Assembly: GCF_025273675.1 (NCBI RefSeq)
Contig: NZ_CP045809.1
Span: 4,650,001 to 4,714,000 of the forward strand
DNA length: 64,000 nucleotides
Reading direction: 5' to 3'
DNA from: Gordonia pseudamarae
GTDB lineage: Bacteria > Actinomycetota > Actinomycetes > Mycobacteriales > Mycobacteriaceae
Below, piece after piece: positions 38,158 to 46,049 of the stretch (position 1 is its first letter; every line of letters begins with the position of its first letter). Under the pieces are notes generated by a model, which was given only the letters and a program-made list of their open reading frames with translations, was not told the DNA's origin and ran no database searches. The position numbers were made by a program, and so were the translations under genes.

Positions 38158-38336
38158 GTGACACACTGGTCGCCGAACGAAATATGGCATGTGCCCCAGG
38201 TGGCGAGGTGGCCGTAGACGTGGCCGTCCGCGGTGACGGTGAGGGCGGTGGGGCCGGGCAGGTGGGGGTCTGCGAAGTCGGTGCGCCGGTAGGTGATCCC
38301 GGCGGCGGTCAACGCGTCAACAACAGCTGTACCCAT
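38158..38336 (-). pseudogene. Capsid maturation protease, N-terminal fragment
   Basis: From ATG 38336 the 60 codons are nearly identical to the start of the intact gene at 44256-45911 (MGTAVVDALTAAGITYRRTD; HVYGHLATWGTCH). Similarity stops after the codons for GDQCVTP, where the reading frame runs on into monooxygenase sequence. It follows the possible immunity gene, just as the intact copy follows capsid-toxin 2. Confidence 0.85.
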
Positions 38337-38406
38337 GCGGGCAGTGTGCCCGGGGAGGGTGCATAGGGGTGGCGCGTTTGACTGGGGGTCCCGCGATGCT
38401 CGGCGG

Positions 38407-38685
38407 TCAGGCGTGCGACGGTGAAAGCCCCAGTCGGGCACGCGCAGCGGCGGCTGATCGGGTAGCAACAACAGCGTCCACGCCCGTGAACGACTTAGTG
38501 ACCAAGGCGAGGAAATCGTCAACGTCGTTCGCGGTAACGGGAGCCAACTCGACTGCCATGGTCGCAGCCACTTCAGGCTCGCCTGAGCCAAGCGCTTCAA
38601 CCGCCATCTGACGTGCAGCGGAGTCCATGGCATCGCCGTACGCATCCAGGATGCGCCGCGCAAATTGTTCCACCACTTGACTCAT
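38407..38685 (-). CDS. Small acidic protein after capsid-toxin 1, possible immunity protein
   Basis: A 92-residue, helical, acidic protein (MSQVVEQFARRILDAYGDAM; TANDVDDFLALVTKSF). It starts 5 bp after the stop of the toxin gene and has no counterpart after capsid-toxin 2, as expected if it is specific for the toxin domain. No family is recognised. Small size, acidity and tight coupling are typical of immunity proteins; the role is inferred. An alternative is a remnant phage head protein. Confidence 0.6.
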   Translation of the reverse strand: MSQVVEQFARRILDAYGDAMDSAARQMAVEALGSGEPEVAATMAVELAPVTANDVDDFLALVTKSFTGVDAVVATRSAAAARARLGLSPSHA

Positions 38686-38690
38686 ACGCC

Positions 38691-40577
38691 TCAGTCTACA
38701 ACCTTCGGAGGGTACGCCGACCAGAATATGGACGGGTCCGAGTCTGTCCGCACCTGAGCCCGAACTAGTATGCCATCAACATCTCGCTCAAATACCAGAG
38801 ATGTCCCGAAGCGTTGGACCGGTCGATCAGGCAATTGAATGGTGATCGCGATCGCGCCTGCAACGTCTTGGTCTGACCAGCTTTCAGGAAAGCGACTCTT
38901 GTTCGGGACGGTCGAATCATGCCGGTGCTTATCGAGTACCCGCTCCATGTCCTCAGGGGTGGGCATCGGTGCGGTTCGGGGCGTGAACGGAATCGGCGAC
39001 CCACCCGGTAGGTCCTGGTATTCATCGGGTAGGTCCGTTCCGCTCGGCATGAATCGGTTGGTTGTCCGTTGTGGGTGGTCGCCGCCACGTTGCGGGATCT
39101 GTGAGCGGCCACCACGAATCGGTTCGCCGTATGCAGCCGGCCGACGCCAGCGCCGAGACCAGAACGCCTCGTCCCGCACGCGTCCGGCGGAGGTGAGTCC
39201 TTCGCGGCGTGCCCACTCGGCGGCGGCGGCGGCCCGGTACAGGTCATCGTCATCGGCGTTGATCGCATCGTTCATCACGGCGATGAGTTCGGCGTCGTCG
39301 AGCCCGGCGAACTGGGCATCCGTCTCGACCGGACCACCTGCGGGTTCACTCAGCGAACTGGGGGTTTCCGTGTCGTCTTCTCGAGAATGGTCGAGTGCAG
39401 ATCGTGCATCCCACTCCGCTACCGCCGCCTCATACAGTTCGTCGTCCCCTACCCGGTTCGCGTCCTGCATCAACTCCAACAGGTCCGTGTCGGTGAGCCC
39501 GGACAGATCCGTTACCTGCGGCGCGACCGGCTGCTCATCGGGCGCGTCCACCGGTGGTGTCAGGACGGGGGTCTCGTTGGCCTGCACATCGGTCTGGATC
39601 AGACCCGCGTTACCCGCCCATACCTTCGCGAAGCCCAAGTTCATCGCGGTCCTGATACCGCCACGCTTGGCCTGGATTTCGGGGACCGAGATCAGTCCGG
39701 TTTTGGTGTCGGCGAGAAGGTCTACGAGGTCGTAGATCACTTCGGATGGTGCGCACCAGCCGCCGGCGGCGACGATGGAACCACCGGCCAGTTTCGACTG
39801 GTCGACGGCGGTCTCGATCACGTCGGCGTCGTTCGCGCCGGATGCGACCAGATGGTCGGGGAAGTCGAGATGTACCTGTGCGATGCTGCCGGAGGTGTTG
39901 ACACCGGCACGGGTCACCGACTCGATCTTTGATGCGGCGGCGGCGACGAGGCCGGTGTAGTCGAGGTTCTGGCCTCCGGCGTAACCGGACACGTCCGCGG
40001 ATGCGGTGATCGTGACGGCGGGTTTGGTGGGTGCGGGGGCCTTCTGCTGGATGTTGGCGAGGTTGAAGCGTTTCCCGGCGGATGCGGCGACCGCGACCGG
40101 TTCGGAGACGGCTTCGACTGCCGGTGCTACGTCGGTGGCGACAGGCTCGGTGACCTCGACGCGCTGCTCGGTGTCGGTTTCCGCGCCGTCGGTGCTGGTG
40201 TCGTTGCCCTGCTCGGCGGAGTCCTCCACACCTGGGTCGGTGTCGTCGGCGGCCACGTCTGCGGTGGTGTCGCCCAACACCTTCGCGGCGAGGTCGGCGC
40301 GCTTGGCGCGCACCTCATCAATGCGCTTGTCGGCGGCTTCCTGCGCAGCCTTCGCCGCAACCGCCACTGCCGCCAGGTATTCGAGACCCAGAACCTGGTC
40401 TTCGCTGGTGGGGTCGGTGTCATCGAGGGCCGAAAACTTGTCGGTCACCTCGCTGAGCAGCTGGTCGAGGTCACCGCGGGTTGCGTCTTCGAGCAGGGTT
40501 GCGACGGCGGCGGTGCGCTGCTTCTCGGTGCTACCTTCGGCAGCCTTGTCGATCATGGTCTGTAGGTCGAGTGCCAC
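38691..40577 (-). CDS. Capsid-toxin 1: truncated major capsid protein fused to an RNase-like toxin domain
   Basis: A 628-residue protein starting at GTG 40577 behind AGGAGAA. Residues 1-110 are helical and scaffold-like, 110-165 acidic. Residues 170-330 match the start of an actinophage HK97-type major capsid protein (HLDFPDHLVASGANDAD; IVAAGGWCAPSEVIYDL; EIQAKRGGIRTAM), but the protein leaves the family soon after, losing most of the shell fold. Two linker motifs follow (DLLELMQDA...DDELYEAAVAEW; ELIAVMNDA...DDDLYRAAAAAEW), then FWSRRWRRPAAYGEP. The last 100 residues (HRHDSTVPNKSRFPESWSD ... IFWSAYP) resemble the C-terminal part of EndoU/BECR-type RNase toxins. A possible immunity gene follows directly. 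The toxin assignment is inferred. Confidence 0.8.
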   Translation of the reverse strand: MALDLQTMIDKAAEGSTEKQRTAAVATLLEDATRGDLDQLLSEVTDKFSALDDTDPTSEDQVLGLEYLAAVAVAAKAAQEAADKRIDEVRAKRADLAAKVLGDTTADVAADDTDPGVEDSAEQGNDTSTDGAETDTEQRVEVTEPVATDVAPAVEAVSEPVAVAASAGKRFNLANIQQKAPAPTKPAVTITASADVSGYAGGQNLDYTGLVAAAASKIESVTRAGVNTSGSIAQVHLDFPDHLVASGANDADVIETAVDQSKLAGGSIVAAGGWCAPSEVIYDLVDLLADTKTGLISVPEIQAKRGGIRTAMNLGFAKVWAGNAGLIQTDVQANETPVLTPPVDAPDEQPVAPQVTDLSGLTDTDLLELMQDANRVGDDELYEAAVAEWDARSALDHSREDDTETPSSLSEPAGGPVETDAQFAGLDDAELIAVMNDAINADDDDLYRAAAAAEWARREGLTSAGRVRDEAFWSRRWRRPAAYGEPIRGGRSQIPQRGGDHPQRTTNRFMPSGTDLPDEYQDLPGGSPIPFTPRTAPMPTPEDMERVLDKHRHDSTVPNKSRFPESWSDQDVAGAIAITIQLPDRPVQRFGTSLVFERDVDGILVRAQVRTDSDPSIFWSAYPPKVVD

Positions 40578-40700
40578 GGCGGTTCTCCTGTGCCGATTCC
40601 GACACCCCAGGTGTGGGGTGTTCGGTTCGGCCCATCCGCCAGCAACCGCTTACAAGGGTTTATGTAGTTGTGGGTGAGCGTAAACGTTGGGGGTGCACCC
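40578..40700. repeat. Leader repeat, copy 1, before capsid-toxin 1
   Basis: About 123 bp upstream of the start are almost identical to 47742-47864 upstream of capsid-toxin 2. Both contain ACACCCC/GGGGTGT arms (40600-40622) between the presumed promoter and the ribosome-binding site. The duplication continues into both coding regions. Confidence 0.9.
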
Positions 40701-40702
40701 GG

Positions 40703-40855
40703 CTATGCGGGTGTGCTGACCTGCGCGTAGTGCCCCCCGTATTTTGCTACGTCTCGGCGTGCATCCGTTTCGGACAGATACCGTTTGACCGTGCCGTTCG
40801 GGCGGTGTGCCTCGTGGACGATGACCCGCTTCTGACCACCACAGTTACAGGCCAT
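40703..40855 (-). CDS. DUF7196-like small phage protein with Cys motif
   Basis: A 50-residue protein starting MACNCGGQKRVIV, a pattern found in small actinophage proteins (DUF7196) encoded in head-gene regions. The CNC motif could bind metal. The ATG at 40855 follows AGGAGGTGG and lies inside the end of the RMF-like gene. A longer frame upstream has no ribosome-binding site. It comes directly before capsid-toxin 1, in the order expected of a phage head operon. Function unknown. Confidence 0.75.
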   Translation of the reverse strand: MACNCGGQKRVIVHEAHRPNGTVKRYLSETDARRDVAKYGGHYAQVSTPA

Positions 40856-41009
40856 TGTCGGCCACCTCCTGTGGGCGGGTGTGGTTGTCGCGGTACCCTT
40901 CCCGCCACATACGGGCACACACCGGCATCCCGTAATACGGGTTCGACGCACCGGGTTCGGCCTGCTGTCCCTCCCGGTACGCTGCCTCTACCATCGTCCG
41001 ATCAGTCAT
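40845..41009 (-). CDS. Ribosome-modulation-factor-like small protein
   Basis: A 54-residue protein from ATG 41009 behind AGGGAGG. MVEAAYREGQQAEPG, then NPYYGMPVCARMWREGYRD resembles the RMF/CrpP-type pattern (AYREGY...NPY...ARAW..GY) seen in phage-encoded small proteins. RMF dimerises and silences ribosomes; phage versions are of unknown use. It ends 10 bp inside the next gene (overlap 40845-40855), so translation of the two is coupled. Confidence 0.6.
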   Translation of the reverse strand: MTDRTMVEAAYREGQQAEPGASNPYYGMPVCARMWREGYRDNHTRPQEVADNGL

Positions 41010-41021
41010 GTGGTCCTCCCT

Positions 41022-42590
41022 CTACCGACGCCGCCATCGTGTTCTTTGGCGGCTGCTACGAACGCCCTGTTCACGCGCTTGCCGTACGTCAACCGCCAGA
41101 ATGCCGCCAACCGCCATATCTAGACCAGGGTTCCTACGTGCAGCTTCCGACTTCAACGCCGCGATCTCTTGTTGTACGTCCTGCCCGAACCGTTTCCGAG
41201 CCGCAAGGCTTTCAGCTTTCCTTATGATGTCGTTGTCTGACATGGCTGGTAGGCCAGTCGACGCCTTCTGCGCCTTGATCGCATACGACTCGGGATCGTG
41301 TGGTGGTTCCCATCTGCGGGCACGTTGCGCAGCTTCCGCAGTGGTTTCCCACTCTCGACCCTCCGGCCGTGGGATGCCGGGGGCGAGAATACGGTGCATT
41401 TCCTCCGCTTGCTCGGCGCTCATCTCCTCCACTAGCGGAGAGTCCAATATCGCTGAACGGGCCGCGTCACGTTCAGCCTCAGATTCGTTGATGCGCTGCA
41501 CCCACTCAGCTTTTGCTGCGTTCTGCGCATGGCGGAACTCACGCTTCTTCTCCGGCGTCATCTCTACACCCAGCTTCTCCTGCTGGATCGGGTGCTCTCC
41601 GCGATCTACCGCATCCGACAACGCCAACTCGGCCGCCATGTTGGCGATCATCATTCGCTTGACGCGGACGCCTTCTTCGGCGGCCTGAGGGGACGTTTCC
41701 GCCGTGTACATATCCCGCAGCTCACGGATCGTTTTGATTTGATCCTCCGACGCGGGTGGGCCAGCCGGGGCCGGGTCAGCAGATACGTCCTGTTCGTCGC
41801 GGGCTTTGTCTGCTGCTGAGGTGTAGCCGTCACGGACCGCGTCCCGCTCAGCGATCGCCGCTGCCGTCTCCTCCGGCGACCTGCCCAACGCCTCCTCAAA
41901 CCCGGTGCCGTCCTGCTCGGCTTTCGTTTCGGTTTCCCGGACCGTGTTCCATGCCTGTGCGCGTTCCGGTGTCGCCTCCACTGCCGGGGCGTCCCCCGCT
42001 GTCGAGGTAGCGGTCTCCGGCCGGGCACCGTCATTGGTGCCTGCGCGTGCGGCGGCCATCTTCTGCTCATGCCGCAACAGGCCCTCTGCGACCTCGACAC
42101 GAGCGATCGCCGCATCCACATCCGGGCCACCGCTATCGATTCGGGCCTTCAAATCGGCAGTCGCGGTGTCGAGTTCGGCGCGTACAAGATCGAGCTGCAC
42201 CGAATCCAAGTCTTCGGGTGGCCCAACCCGGTCGTCGATGTCGGGGCCGGGTTCTTCCCGGTCCGGTTGCCGGCGCGCCCACTCGGTGAACGCAGCCTCG
42301 TACACGTCGGGGTTTTTGTCCTGCGCGGCAGCATCCCCCATCAGCTCGGTGAGGTCGCTGTCTCCCATCGCGGACAGGCTGAGTGCCTTCTTCCCGGGGC
42401 GGGCGATAATGATCGATCCGATGGGCTGTTTGTAGCGTTTCGCGCCGGCCGGTGTGCGGACACGGCGGACCGCAGCCGCAGTCAAGTCGTCAATGAGTCG
42501 ACCAGACGCAGTGATCGCACCCAACCGGATACCCACTCGACTTCGCGCCCGTTTAACGATTCTGTCGGGTAGTGGTCCCGCGCATCCCAC
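41022..42590 (-). pseudogene. Headless phage structural or polymorphic protein (coiled-coil rich)
   Basis: The open frame gives 522 residues, but its first 20 codons are an out-of-frame reading of a duplicated protease fragment, so the original 5' part is lost. From about 42550 the protein reads VGIRLGAITASGRLIDDLTA, then RTPAGAKRYKQPIGSI, then the linker motif found in both capsid-toxins (DLTELMGDAA...DVYEAAFTEWARR). The rest is highly charged and helical (EEALGRSPEETAAAIAERDA) with a basic end. It may be the remains of a third fusion protein or of a longer protease gene. It ends 12 bp before the RMF-like gene. Confidence 0.6.
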
Positions 42591-42720
42591 ACCGGCACGG
42601 TCGGCGGGTTCGCGACGTGGTAGCCCAATTCGAGGACCGCAGGGTCGTCGGCCGGCAGGTTTGTTGTGCCCTCCTGCACCATTTCGAGCAGGTCGACAGT
42701 GCGGAGTTGCGTGTCGGACA
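42555..42720. repeat. 166-bp direct repeat, left copy, beside the IS element
   Basis: By eye identical to 44518-44683. It encodes the protease segment from LSDTQLRTVDLLEMVQ to DARDHYPTES. The left copy is cut from its gene: on its right is the IS end, on its left unrelated phage sequence in a different frame. Confidence 0.95.
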
Positions 42721-42756
42721 AGCGGAACTTGTCAAGGTGATTGAGTCCAGTGGGTG

Positions 42757-43761
42757 TTACGCGGCGGCGTGATCGGTCGTGGTGTCGGGCTTGTTGATCC
42801 AGGCGCTGGCCGGCAGGTTCAGGATCTTCGGTGTCGGGTCTGCGGGCGTGAATCGTTCGGGGTGGGCCAAACGGGCCGCGGTCAGCACACCAGTTCGCTG
42901 CGTTGCTTTGTCGGTGGCGAGGCCGAAGTGGACGTCGGCCGGGGTGTGCAGGCCGATGCCGGTGTGCCGGTGTTCGTGGTTGTACCAGGTCACGAACGTG
43001 TCGAGGAAGTCCCGGGCGTGGTGGATGGATCCGAACCTTTGCGGGAACGTGGGCCCGTACTTGAGGGTCTTGAACAGTGATTCGGAGTACGGGTTGTCGT
43101 TGGACACCTTCGGTCGCGAATGTGACCGGGTCACCTCGAGGTCCGCGAGCAGCGCTGCGACCGGTTTGCTGGTCATCGATGTTCCCCGGTCGGCGTGCAC
43201 CACCGTTGGTGTGCCATGAACCCTGAAGACGTCGGTCATGAATTCCACTGCGAGTACTGCTGATTCGCGGGTTTGTACGTGGGCGCCGACAATGTAGCGG
43301 GAGTAGATGTCGACCATCACGTAGGCGTCGTAGTAGACGCCCTTGACCGGCCCGGGCAGCTTCGTGATGTCCCAGGTATAGACCTGCCGGGGCCCGGTCG
43401 CGACCAGCTCCGGGCAGGTGCGGGTGGGGTGTCGGGCCTGCCGGCGCCGCTCGGTGACCTGTTTGTTCTCCCGCAGGATCCGGTACATCGTCGATACCGA
43501 ACACAGGTAGATGCCCTCGTCGAGCAGCTGCGCATACACCTCGAGCGGGGCCTGGTCGACGAACCGGTCACAGTTCAACATCGTCAACACGCGGGCGCGT
43601 TCGGCGTCGGTGAGCTTGTTCACGGGCACCTTCCTCGCGGCCGGTGCCGGCCACTGCCTGCGCGCCCTGCTGCGGGCGGCGGTAGATCGCGTCACCGCCG
43701 TCAGCGAGGTGGCTGCCCGGGTGCTCACGCCGGCCTCGGTCAGGTCGTGATGGGTGGCCAT
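42757..43761 (-). CDS. IS3-family transposase OrfB (DDE integrase domain)
   Basis: A 334-residue protein. An HTH_21-like region (DAERARVLTMLNCDRFVDQA; RILRENKQVTERRRQ) precedes the integrase core with the DDE residues in VYTWDITKLPG, VVHADRGTSM and NDNPYSESLFKTLKY. The end is AsnHis-rich (FVTWYNHEHRHTGIG), typical of IS3. The ATG at 43761 overlaps the orfA stop by one base. It appears intact, so the IS may be active. Confidence 0.94.
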   Translation of the reverse strand: MATHHDLTEAGVSTRAATSLTAVTRSTAARSRARRQWPAPAARKVPVNKLTDAERARVLTMLNCDRFVDQAPLEVYAQLLDEGIYLCSVSTMYRILRENKQVTERRRQARHPTRTCPELVATGPRQVYTWDITKLPGPVKGVYYDAYVMVDIYSRYIVGAHVQTRESAVLAVEFMTDVFRVHGTPTVVHADRGTSMTSKPVAALLADLEVTRSHSRPKVSNDNPYSESLFKTLKYGPTFPQRFGSIHHARDFLDTFVTWYNHEHRHTGIGLHTPADVHFGLATDKATQRTGVLTAARLAHPERFTPADPTPKILNLPASAWINKPDTTTDHAAA

Positions 43762-44153
43762 CAGTGCTTCTTGCGCGGCTCGTCGGTGTCCGCGCTCTCG
43801 GAGATCTGTTCCAAGAGCGCGTGCGCTTTTCCCATGATCTCCAGAGCCGCCTCGGTGGTGGCCAACCGCTTGCCGGTCCTGTCGAGTTCGCGTTTGAGTC
43901 GGGCGATCTCGACCTGCTCGGCGGTGAGCTTGCCGATCTTCACCCCAGCGGGTTTGCCGTCGAGGACACCGGCGTCGCGTTGTTTGCGCCATTCGCTGAT
44001 CAGCGACGAGTACAGGCCCTCGGTACGCAGGTAGGCGCCGCCCTCGCCGCGCTCACAGGCCTGTTCATATGCGGCCAGGTGGGCGAGTTTGTCCGCCGGG
44101 GTGAACGTGCGGCGTCGGCGCGGACCGTCAGAACGCGGATGCGAGGAATCCAT
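43761..44153 (-). CDS. IS3-family transposase OrfA
   Basis: A 130-residue protein with a basic HTH (RRRTFTPADKLAHLAAYEQA; YLRTEGLYSSLISEWRKQRD) and a leucine-zipper-like helix (EIARLKRELDRTGKRLATTE). It binds the terminal repeats and pairs with OrfB. The ATG at 44153 was chosen as the first start with family-like sequence; the frame extends to 44195. Confidence 0.92.
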   Translation of the reverse strand: MDSSHPRSDGPRRRRTFTPADKLAHLAAYEQACERGEGGAYLRTEGLYSSLISEWRKQRDAGVLDGKPAGVKIGKLTAEQVEIARLKRELDRTGKRLATTEAALEIMGKAHALLEQISESADTDEPRKKH

Positions 44154-44255
44154 GCAGGCATTGTCCCCGGCCACGGCCAGGCTGGAAATTGTCATCGTGG
44201 GGTTGATCCGTATCTCGCCCTGCAGGCGGGTTTGCTCTGAACCGCTGGACTCAAC

Positions 44256-45911
44256 TCACCCTGACACGCAGGGTTTCACGGCCATAATGTGGCCGAACGT
44301 CTGGTCAACCTGGGCTACATCATCCCGTGACTGATGGTAGAAGAGCTCGTCCATGGCACTGTTAAGCTCCATGCGTAAGACCCGGTCGGCGCTCATGAAT
44401 TCCTCGACGTTACTGGCCGCTTCGAACAGTTCCCCAAGATCGTCAAGTCTTGTTCGGACGCTGTCCACATCAGGCAGCTGGTCGAGTCGGTCGAGCTCAG
44501 CCAAGACTTCCGGGGAAAACGATTCTGTCGGGTAGTGGTCCCGCGCATCCCACACCGGCACGGTCGGCGGGTTCGCGACGTGGTAGCCCAATTCGAGGAC
44601 CGCAGGGTCGTCGGCCGGCAGGTTTGTTGTGCCCTCCTGCACCATTTCGAGCAGGTCGACAGTGCGGAGTTGCGTGTCGGACAGGTCGTAGATGGGGATG
44701 CCTTCTGCGAGCCCCTCGTTTATGGTTGCGGTTCTGTCGGCGACTGCGCCGTTGATTGTCCGGACAGTGTCGCGGGTCACGACCGTGTTCGTTGTGGCTT
44801 CGCTGATTCCGATTGCTCTGAGTTCGTCGGTGAGTGTTTCGACGGTGAACGTGTGGGCTTCGGCCTTTGCTGGTGCGGTGGCGTCGGGGGTAGGGCTGCT
44901 GCTGGTGGTCCATGCACTGAATCGGCCGCGGTTGATGGGGTCAGCGCCGCGGTTGAGGCCGCGTGCACCGATCGCGGCGGTGATCGTGTCCCGTGCCACG
45001 GTGGCGCGTGAGGGTGGCGCGGTGGCGGCTGCGATCACCGCTTTCGCGTCACGGGCACGCCGAGCACGGCTGGTCGCGTCGCCGAGGATGTTGCGGGCAC
45101 GGCCAACGCGGGTAGCGCGCTGCTCGTGCGCGGACGCCGTAACCGCCACCAGCACGTCACAGGCTGTGGTTCGGCGGGCACGGCGGGCGGAAGCGACCAT
45201 GCTGCGAGCGTCCGCGAGGCGGGTGCGGGCGACCTCCGCACGAGCCACAGCACGCACTTTCGACAGCACGTACGCGTCGAGTTCGGCGACTGACTGCGGG
45301 AGTAGCGCCGACGCGGGCGGAACGATCCCGGCCGCGACCAGAGTGCTCACACCCCCGGATGCGACCAGCTGCTCGGTGCGTGGGACCGGGAACCCGGGGA
45401 CGTTGACCGCGAGCGCGGCGACGAGTTCGAGGTTTCCGTTGATGCCGCGCCAATCACCGGATACCCCGGACCGGCGCAACTCGTCGACACGCTGGTCCCC
45501 GATGCCGGGGACCAGACGGCCGGCGAGCCAGATACCGTGAGCGTCTTCGCCGGCGCGGACTATCGCGGTGACAGCGCCGGTGTTGTCGTAGTGCGCGGCC
45601 GCTGACGCGGCATCTTCCCCGAGACCGGCGTGGCCGGTGCCGAGCGTGATCTTCCCGACCGGCAGGGCGCCGTCGTCGGTGTCGACGATGCCTTGGTGGA
45701 AGTACTGGTAGCCGCTGGTGGATGAGGGTGGGGTGACGCACTGGTCGCCGTATCCGATGTGGCACGATCCCCAGGTGGCGAGGTGTCCGTAGACGTGGCC
45801 GTCCGCGGTGACAGTGAGCGCTGTCGGGCCAGACAGGTGGGGGTCTGCGAAGTCGGTTCGCCGGTAGGTGATCCCGGCGGCAGTGATCGCGTCAACAACA
45901 GCTGTACCCAT
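44256..45911 (-). CDS. Phage capsid maturation protease, 3' end replaced by the IS
   Basis: A 551-residue protein. The first 220 residues match the actinophage capsid maturation protease family: PTALTVTADGHVYGHLATWG, YQYFHQGIVDTDDG, PVGKITLGTGHAGL, AAAHYDNTGAVTAIVRAGED, HGIWLAGRLVPG, ELVAALAVNVPGFPVPR. The middle is Arg/Ala-rich and helical; the rest contains TVETLTDELRAIGISEAT and the segment duplicated left of the IS. The last residues (KPCVSG) and stop come from the IS end, so the natural C-terminus is lost. The start at ATG 45911 is supported by the remnant copy at 38336. The protease normally removes scaffold domains from capsid proteins. Confidence 0.85.
   Translation of the reverse strand: MGTAVVDAITAAGITYRRTDFADPHLSGPTALTVTADGHVYGHLATWGSCHIGYGDQCVTPPSSTSGYQYFHQGIVDTDDGALPVGKITLGTGHAGLGEDAASAAAHYDNTGAVTAIVRAGEDAHGIWLAGRLVPGIGDQRVDELRRSGVSGDWRGINGNLELVAALAVNVPGFPVPRTEQLVASGGVSTLVAAGIVPPASALLPQSVAELDAYVLSKVRAVARAEVARTRLADARSMVASARRARRTTACDVLVAVTASAHEQRATRVGRARNILGDATSRARRARDAKAVIAAATAPPSRATVARDTITAAIGARGLNRGADPINRGRFSAWTTSSSPTPDATAPAKAEAHTFTVETLTDELRAIGISEATTNTVVTRDTVRTINGAVADRTATINEGLAEGIPIYDLSDTQLRTVDLLEMVQEGTTNLPADDPAVLELGYHVANPPTVPVWDARDHYPTESFSPEVLAELDRLDQLPDVDSVRTRLDDLGELFEAASNVEEFMSADRVLRMELNSAMDELFYHQSRDDVAQVDQTFGHIMAVKPCVSG
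44518..44683. repeat. 166-bp direct repeat, right copy, inside the protease gene
   Basis: Identical by eye to 42555-42720 and in frame with the protease. The two copies flank the IS in the same orientation. Confidence 0.95.
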
Positions 45912-46049
45912 ACGGGGCAGTGTGCCCGTGAAGGGTGCACAGGCGGGTGGCATCGTGATACTCTGAGCCTTGCAGGGCGACCCCCCCGCGAGTCTTGAAA
46001 AAATAGACCAACTGAAAGCTGGGGGCACCACCGCCCTGCTTTTACATAT

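Larger units (their letters stand above)
42730..44266 (-). mobile_element. IS3-family insertion sequence
   Basis: The 1,537-bp element has imperfect terminal repeats: TGTCAAGGTGATTGAGTCCAG at the left and the complement of TGTCAGGGTGAGTTGAGTCC at the right. They begin TG and end CA, as usual for IS3. Two overlapping genes (orfA, orfB) lie inside. The bases flanking the ends differ (ACT left, CGC right), so no 3-4-bp target duplication is seen, which points to recombination after insertion. The right end supplies the last codons and stop of the protease gene. Confidence 0.88.

Noticed and set aside
38691..40577. A complete, normal major capsid gene
   Set aside because: Only the N-terminal part of the capsid family is present; after the GGIRTAM segment the sequence is linker and toxin-like, so it cannot form a standard shell alone.
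42482..43504. 340-codon minus-strand frame spanning the protease fragment and part of the IS
   Set aside because: It is in a shadow frame of OrfB for most of its length and only its end coincides with the duplicated protease fragment.
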